Positions 35,102 through 42,779 of a stretch of 64,000 bases of DNA are shown here, piece by piece; within the stretch, counting starts at the first letter, position 1; each line of letters starts with the position of its first letter. A program made the translations under genes and the position numbers. The DNA comes from Curvibacter sp. (lineage in GTDB: Bacteria > Pseudomonadota > Gammaproteobacteria > Burkholderiales > Burkholderiaceae_C). The stretch covers positions 1 through 64,000 of the forward strand of contig REAW01000016.1 in assembly GCA_004293725.1 (NCBI GenBank), read 5' to 3'. The notes below the pieces were generated by a model. It saw only the letters and a list, made by a program, of their open reading frames with translations. It made no database searches and had not been told where the DNA came from.

Positions 35102-35323
35102 TTAATTGGCGGATTCGCCCGAAGTCCCGTCCAGCATCTGCTGCTGGGCCAGGCGGGACCGCCACGCCAACACCAGACGCTTACCGCTCAGGCGCTGCGG
35201 TTTGCCTTCTCGGACTTCTGGCTCGGGTGCACAGCACGCACACATGGAACGGTAGGCGCTGCGTTTGCCATGGCGTACCGCCGGCTTGTGTCCGTCTAGC
35301 AAGGCCTCTACCGCTGACGTCAT
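35102..35323 (-). CDS. small uncharacterised protein, 73 aa
   Basis: Not recognised. The predicted product is basic and begins MTSAVEALLDGHKPAVRHG, with a Cys cluster C-A-C-C near residue 28 and an Arg/Lys/Gln-rich second half (LVLAWRSRLAQQQM). Its ATG overlaps the stop of the 104-residue gene by four bases (35320-35323), strong evidence that both are translated and coupled. A Shine-Dalgarno is not obvious, as expected for coupling. It lies in the minus-strand trio 104 aa / 73 aa / DUF2325 behind the Fur-like palindrome. The Cys cluster may bind a metal, but this is speculation. Confidence 0.6.
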   Translation of the reverse strand: MTSAVEALLDGHKPAVRHGKRSAYRSMCACCAPEPEVREGKPQRLSGKRLVLAWRSRLAQQQMLDGTSGESAN

Positions 35324-35634
35324 TGCACGGCCTCCGGGCTGCCGTGCCACAGGCTGCGCTCGGTGGCGGGAAGCTGAGCCAGCGCGGCGCCCTGCCCCTG
35401 GTTTTGCCAGCGCTGGCGCAACGCCCAAAGCAAGGTCTTGAAACCGGGGGATAGCAGCGGGTCTTCGGCTAACGCCGTCAGGTTGGACACAATCTTGCTC
35501 GCCATGGCCTCACGGTGCGCGCCGCAACAGGCCTGTACGTGTCCTGTCATCAGCGCCATGGTGCCGGCCAACAGGGCTTCGGCACAGGGTAGGGTGTACT
35601 CCTCGTTCGGGTGGGCTTGCGGGGTGCTTTGCAT
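35320..35634 (-). CDS. small uncharacterised protein, 104 aa
   Basis: Not recognised. The start has AAGGAGA at ideal spacing. The product begins MQSTPQAHPNEEYTLPCAEALLAGT and contains VQACCGAHREAMASKI, with a Cys pair next to His, and a mostly helical remainder (NLTALAEDP, LLWALRQRWQ). No signal peptide or membrane helix is clear. It is the first gene of the trio, about 54 bases downstream of the 17-base Fur-like palindrome, and is coupled to the next gene by a four-base overlap. The context suggests expression under iron limitation. Confidence 0.7.
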   Translation of the reverse strand: MQSTPQAHPNEEYTLPCAEALLAGTMALMTGHVQACCGAHREAMASKIVSNLTALAEDPLLSPGFKTLLWALRQRWQNQGQGAALAQLPATERSLWHGSPEAVQ

Positions 35635-35687
35635 GGTCTCTCCTTGGCTTATCTGTACATCTGATTCGGTGCAGACGAATTTAGTAT

Positions 35688-35704
35688 ATGCGAATCATTC
35701 GCAT
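35688..35704. promoter_or_regulatory. Fur-box-like palindrome between the DUF2325 trio and bfr
   Basis: ATGCGAAT-C-ATTCGCAT is a perfect 8-1-8 inverted repeat, in the format of proteobacterial Fur sites (AATGATAATCATT-like, here GCGAATCATTCGC). It sits in the 177-base divergent region and could control both the 104-aa gene and bfr. Fur binding is inferred. Confidence 0.6.
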
Positions 35705-35811
35705 TTACAAAATCATTTCAACTTCAAGGATTAGTTAAAAATACGGCTGACGACAGTATTTACAAGCCCAGTGGCTGGCCATAATGCGGTTTTGACCACA
35801 AGGAGTTCCCC

Positions 35812-36288
35812 ATGAAAGGTGACGCACAAGTCATTGGCCATTTGCAGGCCCAACTCAAGAATGAGCTGACCGCCATCAACCAGTACTTCCTGCACTACCG
35901 CATGTACAAGCACTGGGGCCTGGAGAAGCTGGCGAAGAAAGAATATTCCGAGTCGATTGGTGAAATGAAGCACGCCGATATGCTGATGGACCGCATCTTC
36001 ATGCTCGACGGCCTGCCGAACCTGCAGGACTTGTCCAAAATACTGGTGGGCGAAAATGTGCCTGAGGCGCTGGAATGCGACCTGAAAGCCGAAGTTGGCT
36101 CCCAGGCCACCATCAAGAATGGCATTGCCCACTGCGAATCGGTGCGCGACTATGTGTCTCGCGACCTATTGCAAAAAATCCTCGACGACACCGAGGAACA
36201 CATTGACTTTCTGGAAACCCAGATCGACTTGATAGGCAAAGTGGGATTGCAGAACTATCTGCAGAGCCAGATGGGCGAGTTGTCGTAA
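35812..36288 (+). CDS. bfr: bacterioferritin
   Basis: Haem-containing 24-mer ferritin that oxidises Fe(II) and stores it as a ferric mineral. The 158-residue product has all key residues at E. coli Bfr numbering: Glu18, Glu51 and His54 (EMKH), the haem ligand Met52, Glu94 (CDLKAE), and Glu127 and His130 (EEHIDF). It ends GLQNYLQSQMGELS. ATG at 35812 with AAGGAG upstream. Bacterioferritin-associated ferredoxin lies 6.5 kb downstream. The stop codon is followed directly by a run of 12 C and then a terminator. Confidence 0.97.
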   Translation: MKGDAQVIGHLQAQLKNELTAINQYFLHYRMYKHWGLEKLAKKEYSESIGEMKHADMLMDRIFMLDGLPNLQDLSKILVGENVPEALECDLKAEVGSQATIKNGIAHCESVRDYVSRDLLQKILDDTEEHIDFLETQIDLIGKVGLQNYLQSQMGELS

Positions 36289-36300
36289 CCCCCCCCCCCC
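36289..36300 (+). repeat. 12-base poly-C tract after bfr
   Basis: A run of 12 cytosines starts at the base after the bfr TAA stop. It does not alter the frame of any gene. Such tracts slip during replication and sequencing, so the length may be variable or inaccurate. Confidence 0.9.
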
Positions 36301-36317
36301 TTGCGCTCTTTGCATTT

Positions 36318-36345
36318 GCGCCAGATCAATCTGGCGCTTTCTTCG
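36318..36345 (+). terminator. intrinsic terminator after bfr
   Basis: GCGCCAGA-TCAA-TCTGGCGC hairpin followed by TTTCTTC. It ends the bfr transcript before the imelysin operon. Confidence 0.85.
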
Positions 36346-36350
36346 ATTTA

Positions 36351-36380
36351 CAAATGAGAATGATTTGTATTAATATACAA
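36351..36380 (+). promoter_or_regulatory. Fur-box-like site upstream of the imelysin operon
   Basis: AAATGAGAATGATTTGTATT resembles overlapping Fur hexamers (GAATGATT core) and is about 65 bases before the imelysin start. Known imelysin operons are iron-regulated. The match is imperfect, and the assignment rests on context. Confidence 0.5.
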
Positions 36381-36441
36381 ACCATTCCTGCCATGCAGCC
36401 TTCTGCCCAGCAGCTCATTTGTACCTCCCAGAAAGACGTTC

Positions 36442-37599
36442 ATGCAAAAGCGACACTTCCTCTCCGCCACACTGCTCGGCGCAGCCCTGCTTGCAGGACT
36501 TCCGGCCCAGGCTCAATCTGTCGATGCCAAAGCGGTGGTCCTGCACTACAGCACGCTGGTGCACGCCAACTACAGCGATGTGCTGACCAGCGCCCAAACC
36601 CTGCAAAAGGCCATCACCGCTTTCACCGCCGCACCTTCTGCCCAAGGTCTGGAAGATGCAAAGAAAGCCTGGTTGGCAGCACGGGAGTTTTATGGCCAGA
36701 CCGAAGCCTTCCGCTTCTACAGCGGCCCGATAGATGATGACAGCGGCCCCGAAGGCCGCCTTAACGCCTGGCCACTGGACGAGTCTTACATCGACAGCGT
36801 AGCGGGCAAGCCCCAAGCCGGCTTGGTGAACAACCCCAAAATCAAAATTACCAAAGCCAGCCTGTCCAAGTTGAACGAGCGTGGCGGTGAAGAAAACATT
36901 GCGGCGGGTTGGCACGCCATCGAGTTCTCGCTGTGGGGCCAAGACCAGAGCGAAACCGGCCCCGGCAACCGTTCGTTTGAAGATTTTGTGGACGGCAAGG
37001 CCCCCAATGCCGACCGCCGCCGCGCCTACCTGGTCACCGCTACCGCGCTACTGATTGACGACCTGGGCTTCCTGGTGAAAGCCTGGACACCCGGTGCCAA
37101 CAACTACCGTGCCAAGTTTGAGCAAGGCGGCATCCAGTCGGTGCGCAAAATGATTGTGGGCATGGGCTCGCTATCGCGCGGTGAACTGGCCGGAGAACGC
37201 CTGGAAGTGGCCATGAACACACAAGACAAGGAAGACGAGCAGTCCTGCTTTTCCGACAACACCCACCGCGATGTGGTGACCAATGCCCAGGGCATTGCCA
37301 ACGTCTGGTGGGGCAGCTACAAGCGCCTGGACGGCAGCACACTGCAAGGCGCATCGCTCAAAGACTTGGTAGCCGCCAAGAACACCGCCCTGGCCGACAA
37401 GGTGAGCCAACAGATCGCCCAGAGCGTGACCTATGCCACCGCCATACAGGCCCCGTTTGACCGCGAAATTGTCGGCGCCAAAGACGCCCCCGGCCGTATC
37501 CGGGTGCAAAAAACCATCGACAGCCTGGTGCAACAGTCCAAGGACATCACCGAGGCCGCTGGTGTCTTGGGTATCACCAAGCTGGCCCAGGCCAAATGA
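36442..37599 (+). CDS. imelysin family iron-regulated periplasmic protein (M75), first copy
   Basis: A 385-residue exported protein with a Sec signal peptide (MQKRHFLSATLLG, cleavage near AQAQ). It has the imelysin GxHxxE signature at Gly156-His158-Glu161 (GWHAIEF) and the second conserved stretch VRKMIVGMGSLSRGELAGERL. The family was first named for an insulin-cleaving protease of Pseudomonas; most members are now thought to bind iron or assist iron uptake. It leads an operon with overlapping genes (ATGA into the di-haem cytochrome), followed by a second imelysin and a DUF1513 protein, with a Fur-like site ahead. Confidence 0.93.
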   Translation: MQKRHFLSATLLGAALLAGLPAQAQSVDAKAVVLHYSTLVHANYSDVLTSAQTLQKAITAFTAAPSAQGLEDAKKAWLAAREFYGQTEAFRFYSGPIDDDSGPEGRLNAWPLDESYIDSVAGKPQAGLVNNPKIKITKASLSKLNERGGEENIAAGWHAIEFSLWGQDQSETGPGNRSFEDFVDGKAPNADRRRAYLVTATALLIDDLGFLVKAWTPGANNYRAKFEQGGIQSVRKMIVGMGSLSRGELAGERLEVAMNTQDKEDEQSCFSDNTHRDVVTNAQGIANVWWGSYKRLDGSTLQGASLKDLVAAKNTALADKVSQQIAQSVTYATAIQAPFDREIVGAKDAPGRIRVQKTIDSLVQQSKDITEAAGVLGITKLAQAK

Positions 37600-39044
37600 A
37601 GTTGCGCACCCGTCAAAAAATCGGCCTGGTGCTGACAGCGGCGGGCGCCGTGGCCGGATTGCTGTGGCCCTTGTGGGGCCACGGTGAGGCAGACCTCTCC
37701 GGTGCCGTGCAAGGTGAGCTCACCGCTGGCGAGGCTACTGCCTTTGCCACCGGGCGCAACGCCTTCTCCATGCCCTTCCCCACTTTGGACGACGAGGAGC
37801 GCACGCGCTTTGCCGTGGGCAACTCCTTCTTCCGCCGCAACTGGGTGGAAGCGCCCGCCTCCACCACCGCGCGCGATGGCCTGGGCCCGCATTTCATCGC
37901 CCGCTCCTGCGCCGGCTGCCATGTGCAAGACGGCCGCGGCGCGCCACCCGATTTCCGCAAAGGTCTGAGCGAGCCGCCGGTGGCACTCCTCATGCGCCTG
38001 TCGGTGCCCGGCACTGGTGCCCACGGCGGCGTGGTGCCTGACCCGGTCTATGGCGACCAGCTCAACAACGCCGCCATCCAGGGCGTGCAGCCGGAGGGCC
38101 AGGTGCGCATTCGCTACCAGACATTGCGCGGCCAGTTTGCCGACGGCACGCCCTACACCTTGCGCAAGCCCCTCTACAGCCTGACGAACCTGGCCTACGG
38201 CCCGCTGGCGCCCGGCGCCATGATCAGCCCGCGCATTGCGCCACAAATGGCCGGCGTGGGCCTGCTGGAAGCGATTCCCGTGTCTGACATTCTGGCCAAT
38301 GCCGCGATGCAGGCCGCCAGTGCGGGCCCCATCAAGGGCCAACCCAATTACGTGTGGGATGACTTTGCCCAGGCCCAGCGGGTAGGCCGTTTTGGCTGGA
38401 AGGCGAACCAGGCCAGCATCGCCAGCCAGACCGCTGGCGCCTTCCTTGGCGACATCGGCATCACCTCCACCCAGCACCCGGATGAGGCCTGCACGCCCGC
38501 ACAGAAAGACTGCCTGGCCGCCCCCCGTGGCGCGCAGGGCAAGGCGCCGGAGATCGATGACCGCACCCTGTCCGACGTGATCTTCTACCAAGCCGTACTG
38601 GCCCCGGCGGCGCGGCGCAATGTAAACGACGCCAAGGTGCTGCGCGGCCAGGCCCTGTTTGCCCAAGCCCAATGCAGCGTCTGCCACCGGCCCAGCTACA
38701 CCACCGGAGCAGCGCCCTTCCCGCATCTGTCCAGCGCCAAAGTGCAGGGCCTGAAAATCTGGCCCTACACCGACCTGTTGTTGCACGACATGGGCCCCAA
38801 CCTGGCCGATGGCCGCCCTGACTTTGCGGCAAATGGCCACCAATGGAAAACGCCGCCGCTCTGGGGCGTGGGTCTGGTCCATGACGTCAACGGCCATCGC
38901 CGCCTGCTGCACGATGGCCGGGCCAATGGCGTGCTAGAAGCGATTCTGTGGCACGGTGGCGAGGCGCAAGGCGCCAAGAATCAAGTGTTGCAACTCAATG
39001 CCCGCGACCGGCAAGCGCTGGTGGCTTTTGTGGAGTCTTTGTGA
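37596..39044 (+). CDS. di-haem c-type cytochrome, DUF1111/DHOR family
   Basis: A 482-residue periplasmic oxidoreductase with an N-terminal signal or anchor helix (LVLTAAGAVAGLLWPL) and two haem-binding motifs, C105-AG-C108-H109 and C360-SV-C363-H364. Its length and the segments RDGLGPHFIARSC and DLLLHDMGPNLADG are typical of DUF1111 (di-haem oxidoreductase, sometimes called thiol oxidoreductase). The reaction is unproven; electron transfer linked to periplasmic iron oxidation or reduction is plausible. It overlaps both neighbours by four bases, so three proteins are made from coupled reading frames. Confidence 0.93.
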   Translation: MKLRTRQKIGLVLTAAGAVAGLLWPLWGHGEADLSGAVQGELTAGEATAFATGRNAFSMPFPTLDDEERTRFAVGNSFFRRNWVEAPASTTARDGLGPHFIARSCAGCHVQDGRGAPPDFRKGLSEPPVALLMRLSVPGTGAHGGVVPDPVYGDQLNNAAIQGVQPEGQVRIRYQTLRGQFADGTPYTLRKPLYSLTNLAYGPLAPGAMISPRIAPQMAGVGLLEAIPVSDILANAAMQAASAGPIKGQPNYVWDDFAQAQRVGRFGWKANQASIASQTAGAFLGDIGITSTQHPDEACTPAQKDCLAAPRGAQGKAPEIDDRTLSDVIFYQAVLAPAARRNVNDAKVLRGQALFAQAQCSVCHRPSYTTGAAPFPHLSSAKVQGLKIWPYTDLLLHDMGPNLADGRPDFAANGHQWKTPPLWGVGLVHDVNGHRRLLHDGRANGVLEAILWHGGEAQGAKNQVLQLNARDRQALVAFVESL

Positions 39045-40093
39045 AACGACGCACCCTTCTGACTTATATGCATTTTGGGGCTCTAGCGCTTATGGAAACT
39101 GCGCAAGCAGCTACCAAAATCATAGCTACTCCACAGGTGGCGGCACCATTCATCTCGTCTGGCCAAATGGTGCAGGGTCTGCTGACCCGGCACCTGCAAC
39201 CCGGTGCGGCCGCCCTGCAGCTTGCAGCGCAGGCGCTGGTGCAGTCCTTGGCGCAAGGCAAGGCACCTTGGGCCCAGCACCGCCCGCTGTGGGTGGCCAC
39301 CATGCTGGCCTGGGAGCGGCTGGCGGCAGTAGCCGTGGGGCCACTGCTGGAGCGGCGCTCGGCTCGCGCCATTGATTTTTGGCCCACCCGCCCGGCCCAA
39401 ATCCAGCGCCTGCTGGAGAGTGGCAGCGTCACCAGTGTGCAGCAGCTCGAGACCGTTGGCGCCACTGCACGGGGCCTGCCCGCACTGGAGTGGCTGCTCT
39501 GGAAGACCGATGGCAATAGCCATACGCAGCTCTACGCCAGCGTGCTGGCACAGCAAGTGCTGGCCGAGAGCCAAGTCCTGCAAGCGGGCTACCAGAACCT
39601 GGCCAGCACCGAGCGTGAAGAGGAAGACGCCTGGGCCTTGTACGGCGATTGGTTTGGCCAAGCCGTGGGCGGGCTGGACCAGTTGCGTATCAAAAAGATG
39701 GTGCCTGACACACGGGGCAAAGACAGTACGCCCTGGGTGCGCGGCGTGAGCGGCCAGACGGCAGCCGCCTGGCTGGCACAGGCCCAGGGGCTGCAGGCCT
39801 TTTTGGTGGGCTCGCCAGCCGCACAGGCGGCCACCCAAGCCGCCACGCCGGGCTGGCCGGTGGCCGGCAGCCTCAACAGCCTGCTGCAGGGGCGCGGCCA
39901 TTTGCGCCACAGCCTGACCCTGCAGGCACGCACCGCCACGATGCTGCGGACGGTTCAGATGGCACGTCCCGGCAACGCCGCTTCGGTACGCGCGGCGCAA
40001 GTGGCGCTGGCCCAGCTCTCGGCGCAAGCCAATGCCTTGGCGGGCGATGTGCTGGCAATCACCATGGGGTTTACCGATGCCGATGGCGATTGA
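39041..40093 (+). CDS. imelysin family protein, second copy
   Basis: A 350-residue imelysin-like periplasmic protein. The GTG at 39041 overlaps the stop of the cytochrome gene (GTGA). Sequences matching the family are LPALEWLLWKTDG (in place of GxHxxE) and LRIKKMVPDTRGKD. The N-terminus (MKRRTLLTYMHFGALALMETA) works as a signal peptide but is largely encoded by a reversed copy of the dispersed palindrome at 39069-39131, reading T-A-Q-A-A-T-K. The motif change suggests a different metal site from the first imelysin. The DUF1513 gene overlaps its 3' end by 17 bases. Confidence 0.9.
   Translation: MKRRTLLTYMHFGALALMETAQAATKIIATPQVAAPFISSGQMVQGLLTRHLQPGAAALQLAAQALVQSLAQGKAPWAQHRPLWVATMLAWERLAAVAVGPLLERRSARAIDFWPTRPAQIQRLLESGSVTSVQQLETVGATARGLPALEWLLWKTDGNSHTQLYASVLAQQVLAESQVLQAGYQNLASTEREEEDAWALYGDWFGQAVGGLDQLRIKKMVPDTRGKDSTPWVRGVSGQTAAAWLAQAQGLQAFLVGSPAAQAATQAATPGWPVAGSLNSLLQGRGHLRHSLTLQARTATMLRTVQMARPGNAASVRAAQVALAQLSAQANALAGDVLAITMGFTDADGD
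39069..39131 (-). repeat. dispersed palindromic repeat inside the second imelysin gene
   Basis: The minus strand reads GTAGCTATGATTTTGGTAGCTG-CTTGCGCAG, then CATAAGCGCTAGAGCC. It overlaps the signal-peptide codons of the imelysin gene and lies antisense to it. Confidence 0.75.
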
Positions 40094-41189
40094 CGCACGC
40101 GAAAAGGCGGGCAATTCCCGCCGCGCCTTTCTGGGCCACGCCGTTGCTCTGGGCCTGGCTGGCGCGGGCTTGCAAGCGGACGCCGCCGCCCCTCGCAGCA
40201 CGGATACCCCCAAAGTGCTGACTGCGTGGATGCAAGGCGAACAGTCCTGGGCTGGAATATGGACGCCAGGGCAAACGCCGCGCGGCGTCGCCCTGCCCGC
40301 ACGCGCGCACCAGTTGCTGGTGCTGACCGGCGCGCCGCAAGCGCTGGTGCTGGCGCGCCGGCCCGGTGAGTACCTTCTGCGCATGGACCCGCTGCGTGGC
40401 AAAGCCCTGCAATGGCGCACCATGGAAGACGACCGCTACCTGGGTGGCCATGCGGCCTTGGCGAGCAACGGCCGCACTTTTTTCACCACCGAAACCGATG
40501 GCGACACCGGCCAGGGCCTGATTGCCGAGCGGGACCTGCGCACGCTGGAAAAGCTGCGCGAGTTTCCCAGCGGCGGCATTGGCCCCCACGCGCTGCTGCT
40601 GGAGCCCGCGGGCACCCTTATGGTGGCCAATGGCGGCATCTTGAATCTGCCCGAAACCGGGCGACGCAAGCTCAATATTGGCCGCATGGATTCCAACCTA
40701 ACCCGGCTAGACCTGTCCAGTGGCCAGATGCTGGCGCAATACCGCCTGGACGACTCGAACCTGAGCCTGCGCCACCTGGCATTTGCGCCGGATGGCACGC
40801 TGGGTATTGCGCTACAGGCCGAGCACCCGCAGCCCCAAGACCGCCAGGCAGCGCCAGCGCTGGCCCTGCTCTTGGGCAACAGCCTGCTTGCAGTGGGCTG
40901 GGCACCCGGACAAGCCCCAGCGACGTGGGATGGCTACGCCGGCGACGTGTGCTGTGCAGACAACCGCTTCTGGGTCAGCGCACCGCATGCGGGCTGGTTG
41001 GCGTCATGGTCTGTCGAGGGAGAGGGCCTGCAAACCCAGGCCCTTGCCGGCGCCGGTGCGTTGGCCGCCAGCGGTGAGCGCTGGATGGTGGGTGGCGACA
41101 CTGCCGCCCTGCACTACCGCAGCCACGTCCCGCAGCCGCAGCGCTATGGCATGTCACTGCCGTGGGATAACCACGCGACTTTGATTTAG
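40077..41189 (+). CDS. Tat-exported DUF1513 beta-propeller-like protein
   Basis: A 370-residue protein. The N-terminus has a twin-arginine motif S-R-R-A-F-L-G followed by a hydrophobic stretch and A-D-A-A, so it is probably exported folded. The rest is the DUF1513 domain: repeats of the form LLVLTGAPQALVLARRPGEYLLRMDP, GHAALASNGRTFFTTETD, GIGPHALLLEPAGTLMVANGG, LSLRHLAFAPDG and HNHATLI-like end (PWDNHATLI). Function unknown. The same order imelysin / DUF1111 / imelysin / DUF1513 occurs, from memory, in Pseudomonas iron-regulated loci. ATG 40077 is chosen because GGGG lies seven bases upstream; 40083 is an alternative. Overlaps the second imelysin by 17 bases. Confidence 0.88.
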   Translation: MPMAIDAREKAGNSRRAFLGHAVALGLAGAGLQADAAAPRSTDTPKVLTAWMQGEQSWAGIWTPGQTPRGVALPARAHQLLVLTGAPQALVLARRPGEYLLRMDPLRGKALQWRTMEDDRYLGGHAALASNGRTFFTTETDGDTGQGLIAERDLRTLEKLREFPSGGIGPHALLLEPAGTLMVANGGILNLPETGRRKLNIGRMDSNLTRLDLSSGQMLAQYRLDDSNLSLRHLAFAPDGTLGIALQAEHPQPQDRQAAPALALLLGNSLLAVGWAPGQAPATWDGYAGDVCCADNRFWVSAPHAGWLASWSVEGEGLQTQALAGAGALAASGERWMVGGDTAALHYRSHVPQPQRYGMSLPWDNHATLI

Positions 41190-41208
41190 GACATCGTGCA
41201 GCCACTAA

Positions 41209-41718
41209 TCAATAGGCACCCATGTAATCACGCTTGCCAATATCCAGACCGTTATGTCGCAAGATGGCGTAGGCCGTGGTGACATGAAAGAAGAATTGTG
41301 GCAAACCATAGTTCGACAGATAGACTTGGCCACTCAGCTTTTTCTCTTTCGGGGTACCGGGTCGCAACACTATTTCTTTGGACTCACTGCCGCTGAAGGA
41401 TGTGCTGTCCAGCCCATCGAGAAACGCCAGCGACTTTTCGAGTAGCCGGTCCAGATCGGCAATCGTTTGCTCGTTGCCGTCAAACACAGGAACATCAACG
41501 CCGGCAAGCCGCGCAGATACGCCGCGCGCAAAGTCGGCCGCGATCTGCACTTGCTTGACCAGCGGGAACATGTCCAGATAAAGGCGGGCCTGCAGCAACG
41601 CGGCCGGATCTATCGACTTGCCGGCGAGGTGTGTATCGGCCTTGCCAAGAATCGTTCTCAGGGCAATGAGCATTTGCTTGAAGACAGGTACGCTGTTGGA
41701 ATACATCGGGCTGGTCAT
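41209..41718 (-). CDS. DUF1993 family protein
   Basis: A 169-residue cytoplasmic protein matching DUF1993, a DinB-like helical-bundle family of unknown function. Recognisable parts are VFKQMLIALRTILGKADTHL, LYLDMFPLVKQVQIAADFARG and LPQFFFHVTTAYAILRHNG. The ATG at 41718 follows GAAAGAG; the frame extends 19 codons upstream without similarity. It is convergent with the DUF1513 gene and probably not part of the iron operon. Confidence 0.82.
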   Translation of the reverse strand: MTSPMYSNSVPVFKQMLIALRTILGKADTHLAGKSIDPAALLQARLYLDMFPLVKQVQIAADFARGVSARLAGVDVPVFDGNEQTIADLDRLLEKSLAFLDGLDSTSFSGSESKEIVLRPGTPKEKKLSGQVYLSNYGLPQFFFHVTTAYAILRHNGLDIGKRDYMGAY

Positions 41719-41918
41719 AGAAACTCTTTCAAATAGGGGCTGTGTAGGATAGTCGAAAGCCGTAACACCGCACACCCAAGTTCACTGCGTGCCACAGAAG
41801 GTCCCCTGCGATGGCGGGACGTCACCCGCTTCGATGGGCACTTGCTAAGGTCGAATCGATCCAAGGGGATATGCTTGTCACACCACGATCCTGAACGTAA
41901 CGCAGCAGAGACCAACCC

Positions 41919-42476
41919 ATGGCAACCAACATTTACTCACGCTGGGAACCCGGCATTGGCGACCCCACCGTTACCGGTTGGATCACAGTCATCGCCTATG
42001 GTGTGGCACTGATCCTGTGCTATCGCAGCTACGGCAAGATGCCAGTGGGGCGAAGCCGGCAGTTCTGGCTGGCCATGATGCTGATCATGGGCCTATTGGG
42101 TATCAATAAACAATTGGATTTGCAGAGTTGGTTTACCCAAACTGGCAGAGACCTTGCCTTTGAATACGGCTGGTACGAGCGACGCAGGGTTGTACAGGCA
42201 TTGTTCATCGCATGGCTCGTGGTTGCTGCGTTGACGCTGCGGGGTTGGCTGACCAGTTGGCTCCGCGATTTGGACCACTATGCGCGACAGGCTGCCTGGG
42301 GTTTAACCCTGCTCCTGGTGTTTGTGTTGGTCAGAGCCGTATCGTTTCACAAGGTCGACAAGCTTTTGGGAGTGTCACTGGATGGCTTGAAGGTGAATGT
42401 CCTGTTGGAGTTAAGCAGTATTGCCCTGATCGCACATGCAGCTTGGGCGTGCTACAGAAAGGCACCCAAGCGCTAG
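41919..42476 (+). CDS. uncharacterised integral membrane protein
   Basis: A 185-residue protein with about four hydrophobic helices (VTGWITVIAYGVALILC; FWLAMMLIMGLLG; VVQALFIAWLVVAALTL; AWGLTLLLVFVLVRAVSF; a fifth near the C-terminus). It has conserved-looking charged or polar parts between helices, GINKQLDLQSWFT and FHKVDKLLG. I do not recognise a characterised family. It stands alone on the plus strand between DUF1993 and the bfd gene. A membrane role is clear; the function is not. Confidence 0.75.
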   Translation: MATNIYSRWEPGIGDPTVTGWITVIAYGVALILCYRSYGKMPVGRSRQFWLAMMLIMGLLGINKQLDLQSWFTQTGRDLAFEYGWYERRRVVQALFIAWLVVAALTLRGWLTSWLRDLDHYARQAAWGLTLLLVFVLVRAVSFHKVDKLLGVSLDGLKVNVLLELSSIALIAHAAWACYRKAPKR

Positions 42477-42779
42477 CGCGTGCATAGACGTTCGGCGTTA
42501 GTGCTAACCACGAACCGCCTGCATGGCATGCATGGACTCCAAGTCTGAGTTGTAGGAGTTTTCGCTATGCTTTTCATTGCCACCCGCTGGCATTGATATG
42601 GCTACTTTTCCGGACTGCAGTGACAGAGACCGACACTGGCTGCCGGGTAGCCGCGTCGTTCGACAACCGCCCAATTCAGCTCGTCAATGACTAATTTGCA
42701 AGTATTTCACGAATTATTGCAAATACGACCAATTCGCATTTAGAATCACGACATTCATTCATTTCAACCCTCCTTTCCA
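42477..42779. other. gene-free 303-base region before bfd
   Basis: It holds a degenerate relative of the dispersed repeat at about 42553-42605 (CGCTATGCTTTTCAT, then GCTGGCATTGATATGGCT). Near 42717-42742 is a stretch (TTGCAAATACGACCAATTCGCATTT, split here as TTGCAAATACG and CCAATTCGCATTT) whose half-site ATGCGAAT (on the minus strand) matches the Fur-like palindrome at 35688. No open frame of note. Confidence 0.5.

Noticed and set aside
37431-38912. Minus-strand frame of 493 codons opposite the imelysin and cytochrome genes
   Set aside because: The plus strand has CxxCH haem motifs and family similarity; the minus frame has none.
39083-40423. Minus-strand frame of 446 codons opposite imelysin 2 and DUF1513
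   Set aside because: Low-complexity Gln/Arg/Ala composition typical of an antisense frame; it starts within no promoter-like region.
42553-42605. Twelfth copy of the dispersed palindrome
   Set aside because: It keeps only part of the arm (GCTATG-CTTTTCAT) and the GCGCA core is disrupted, so it is mentioned as a degenerate relative and not counted.
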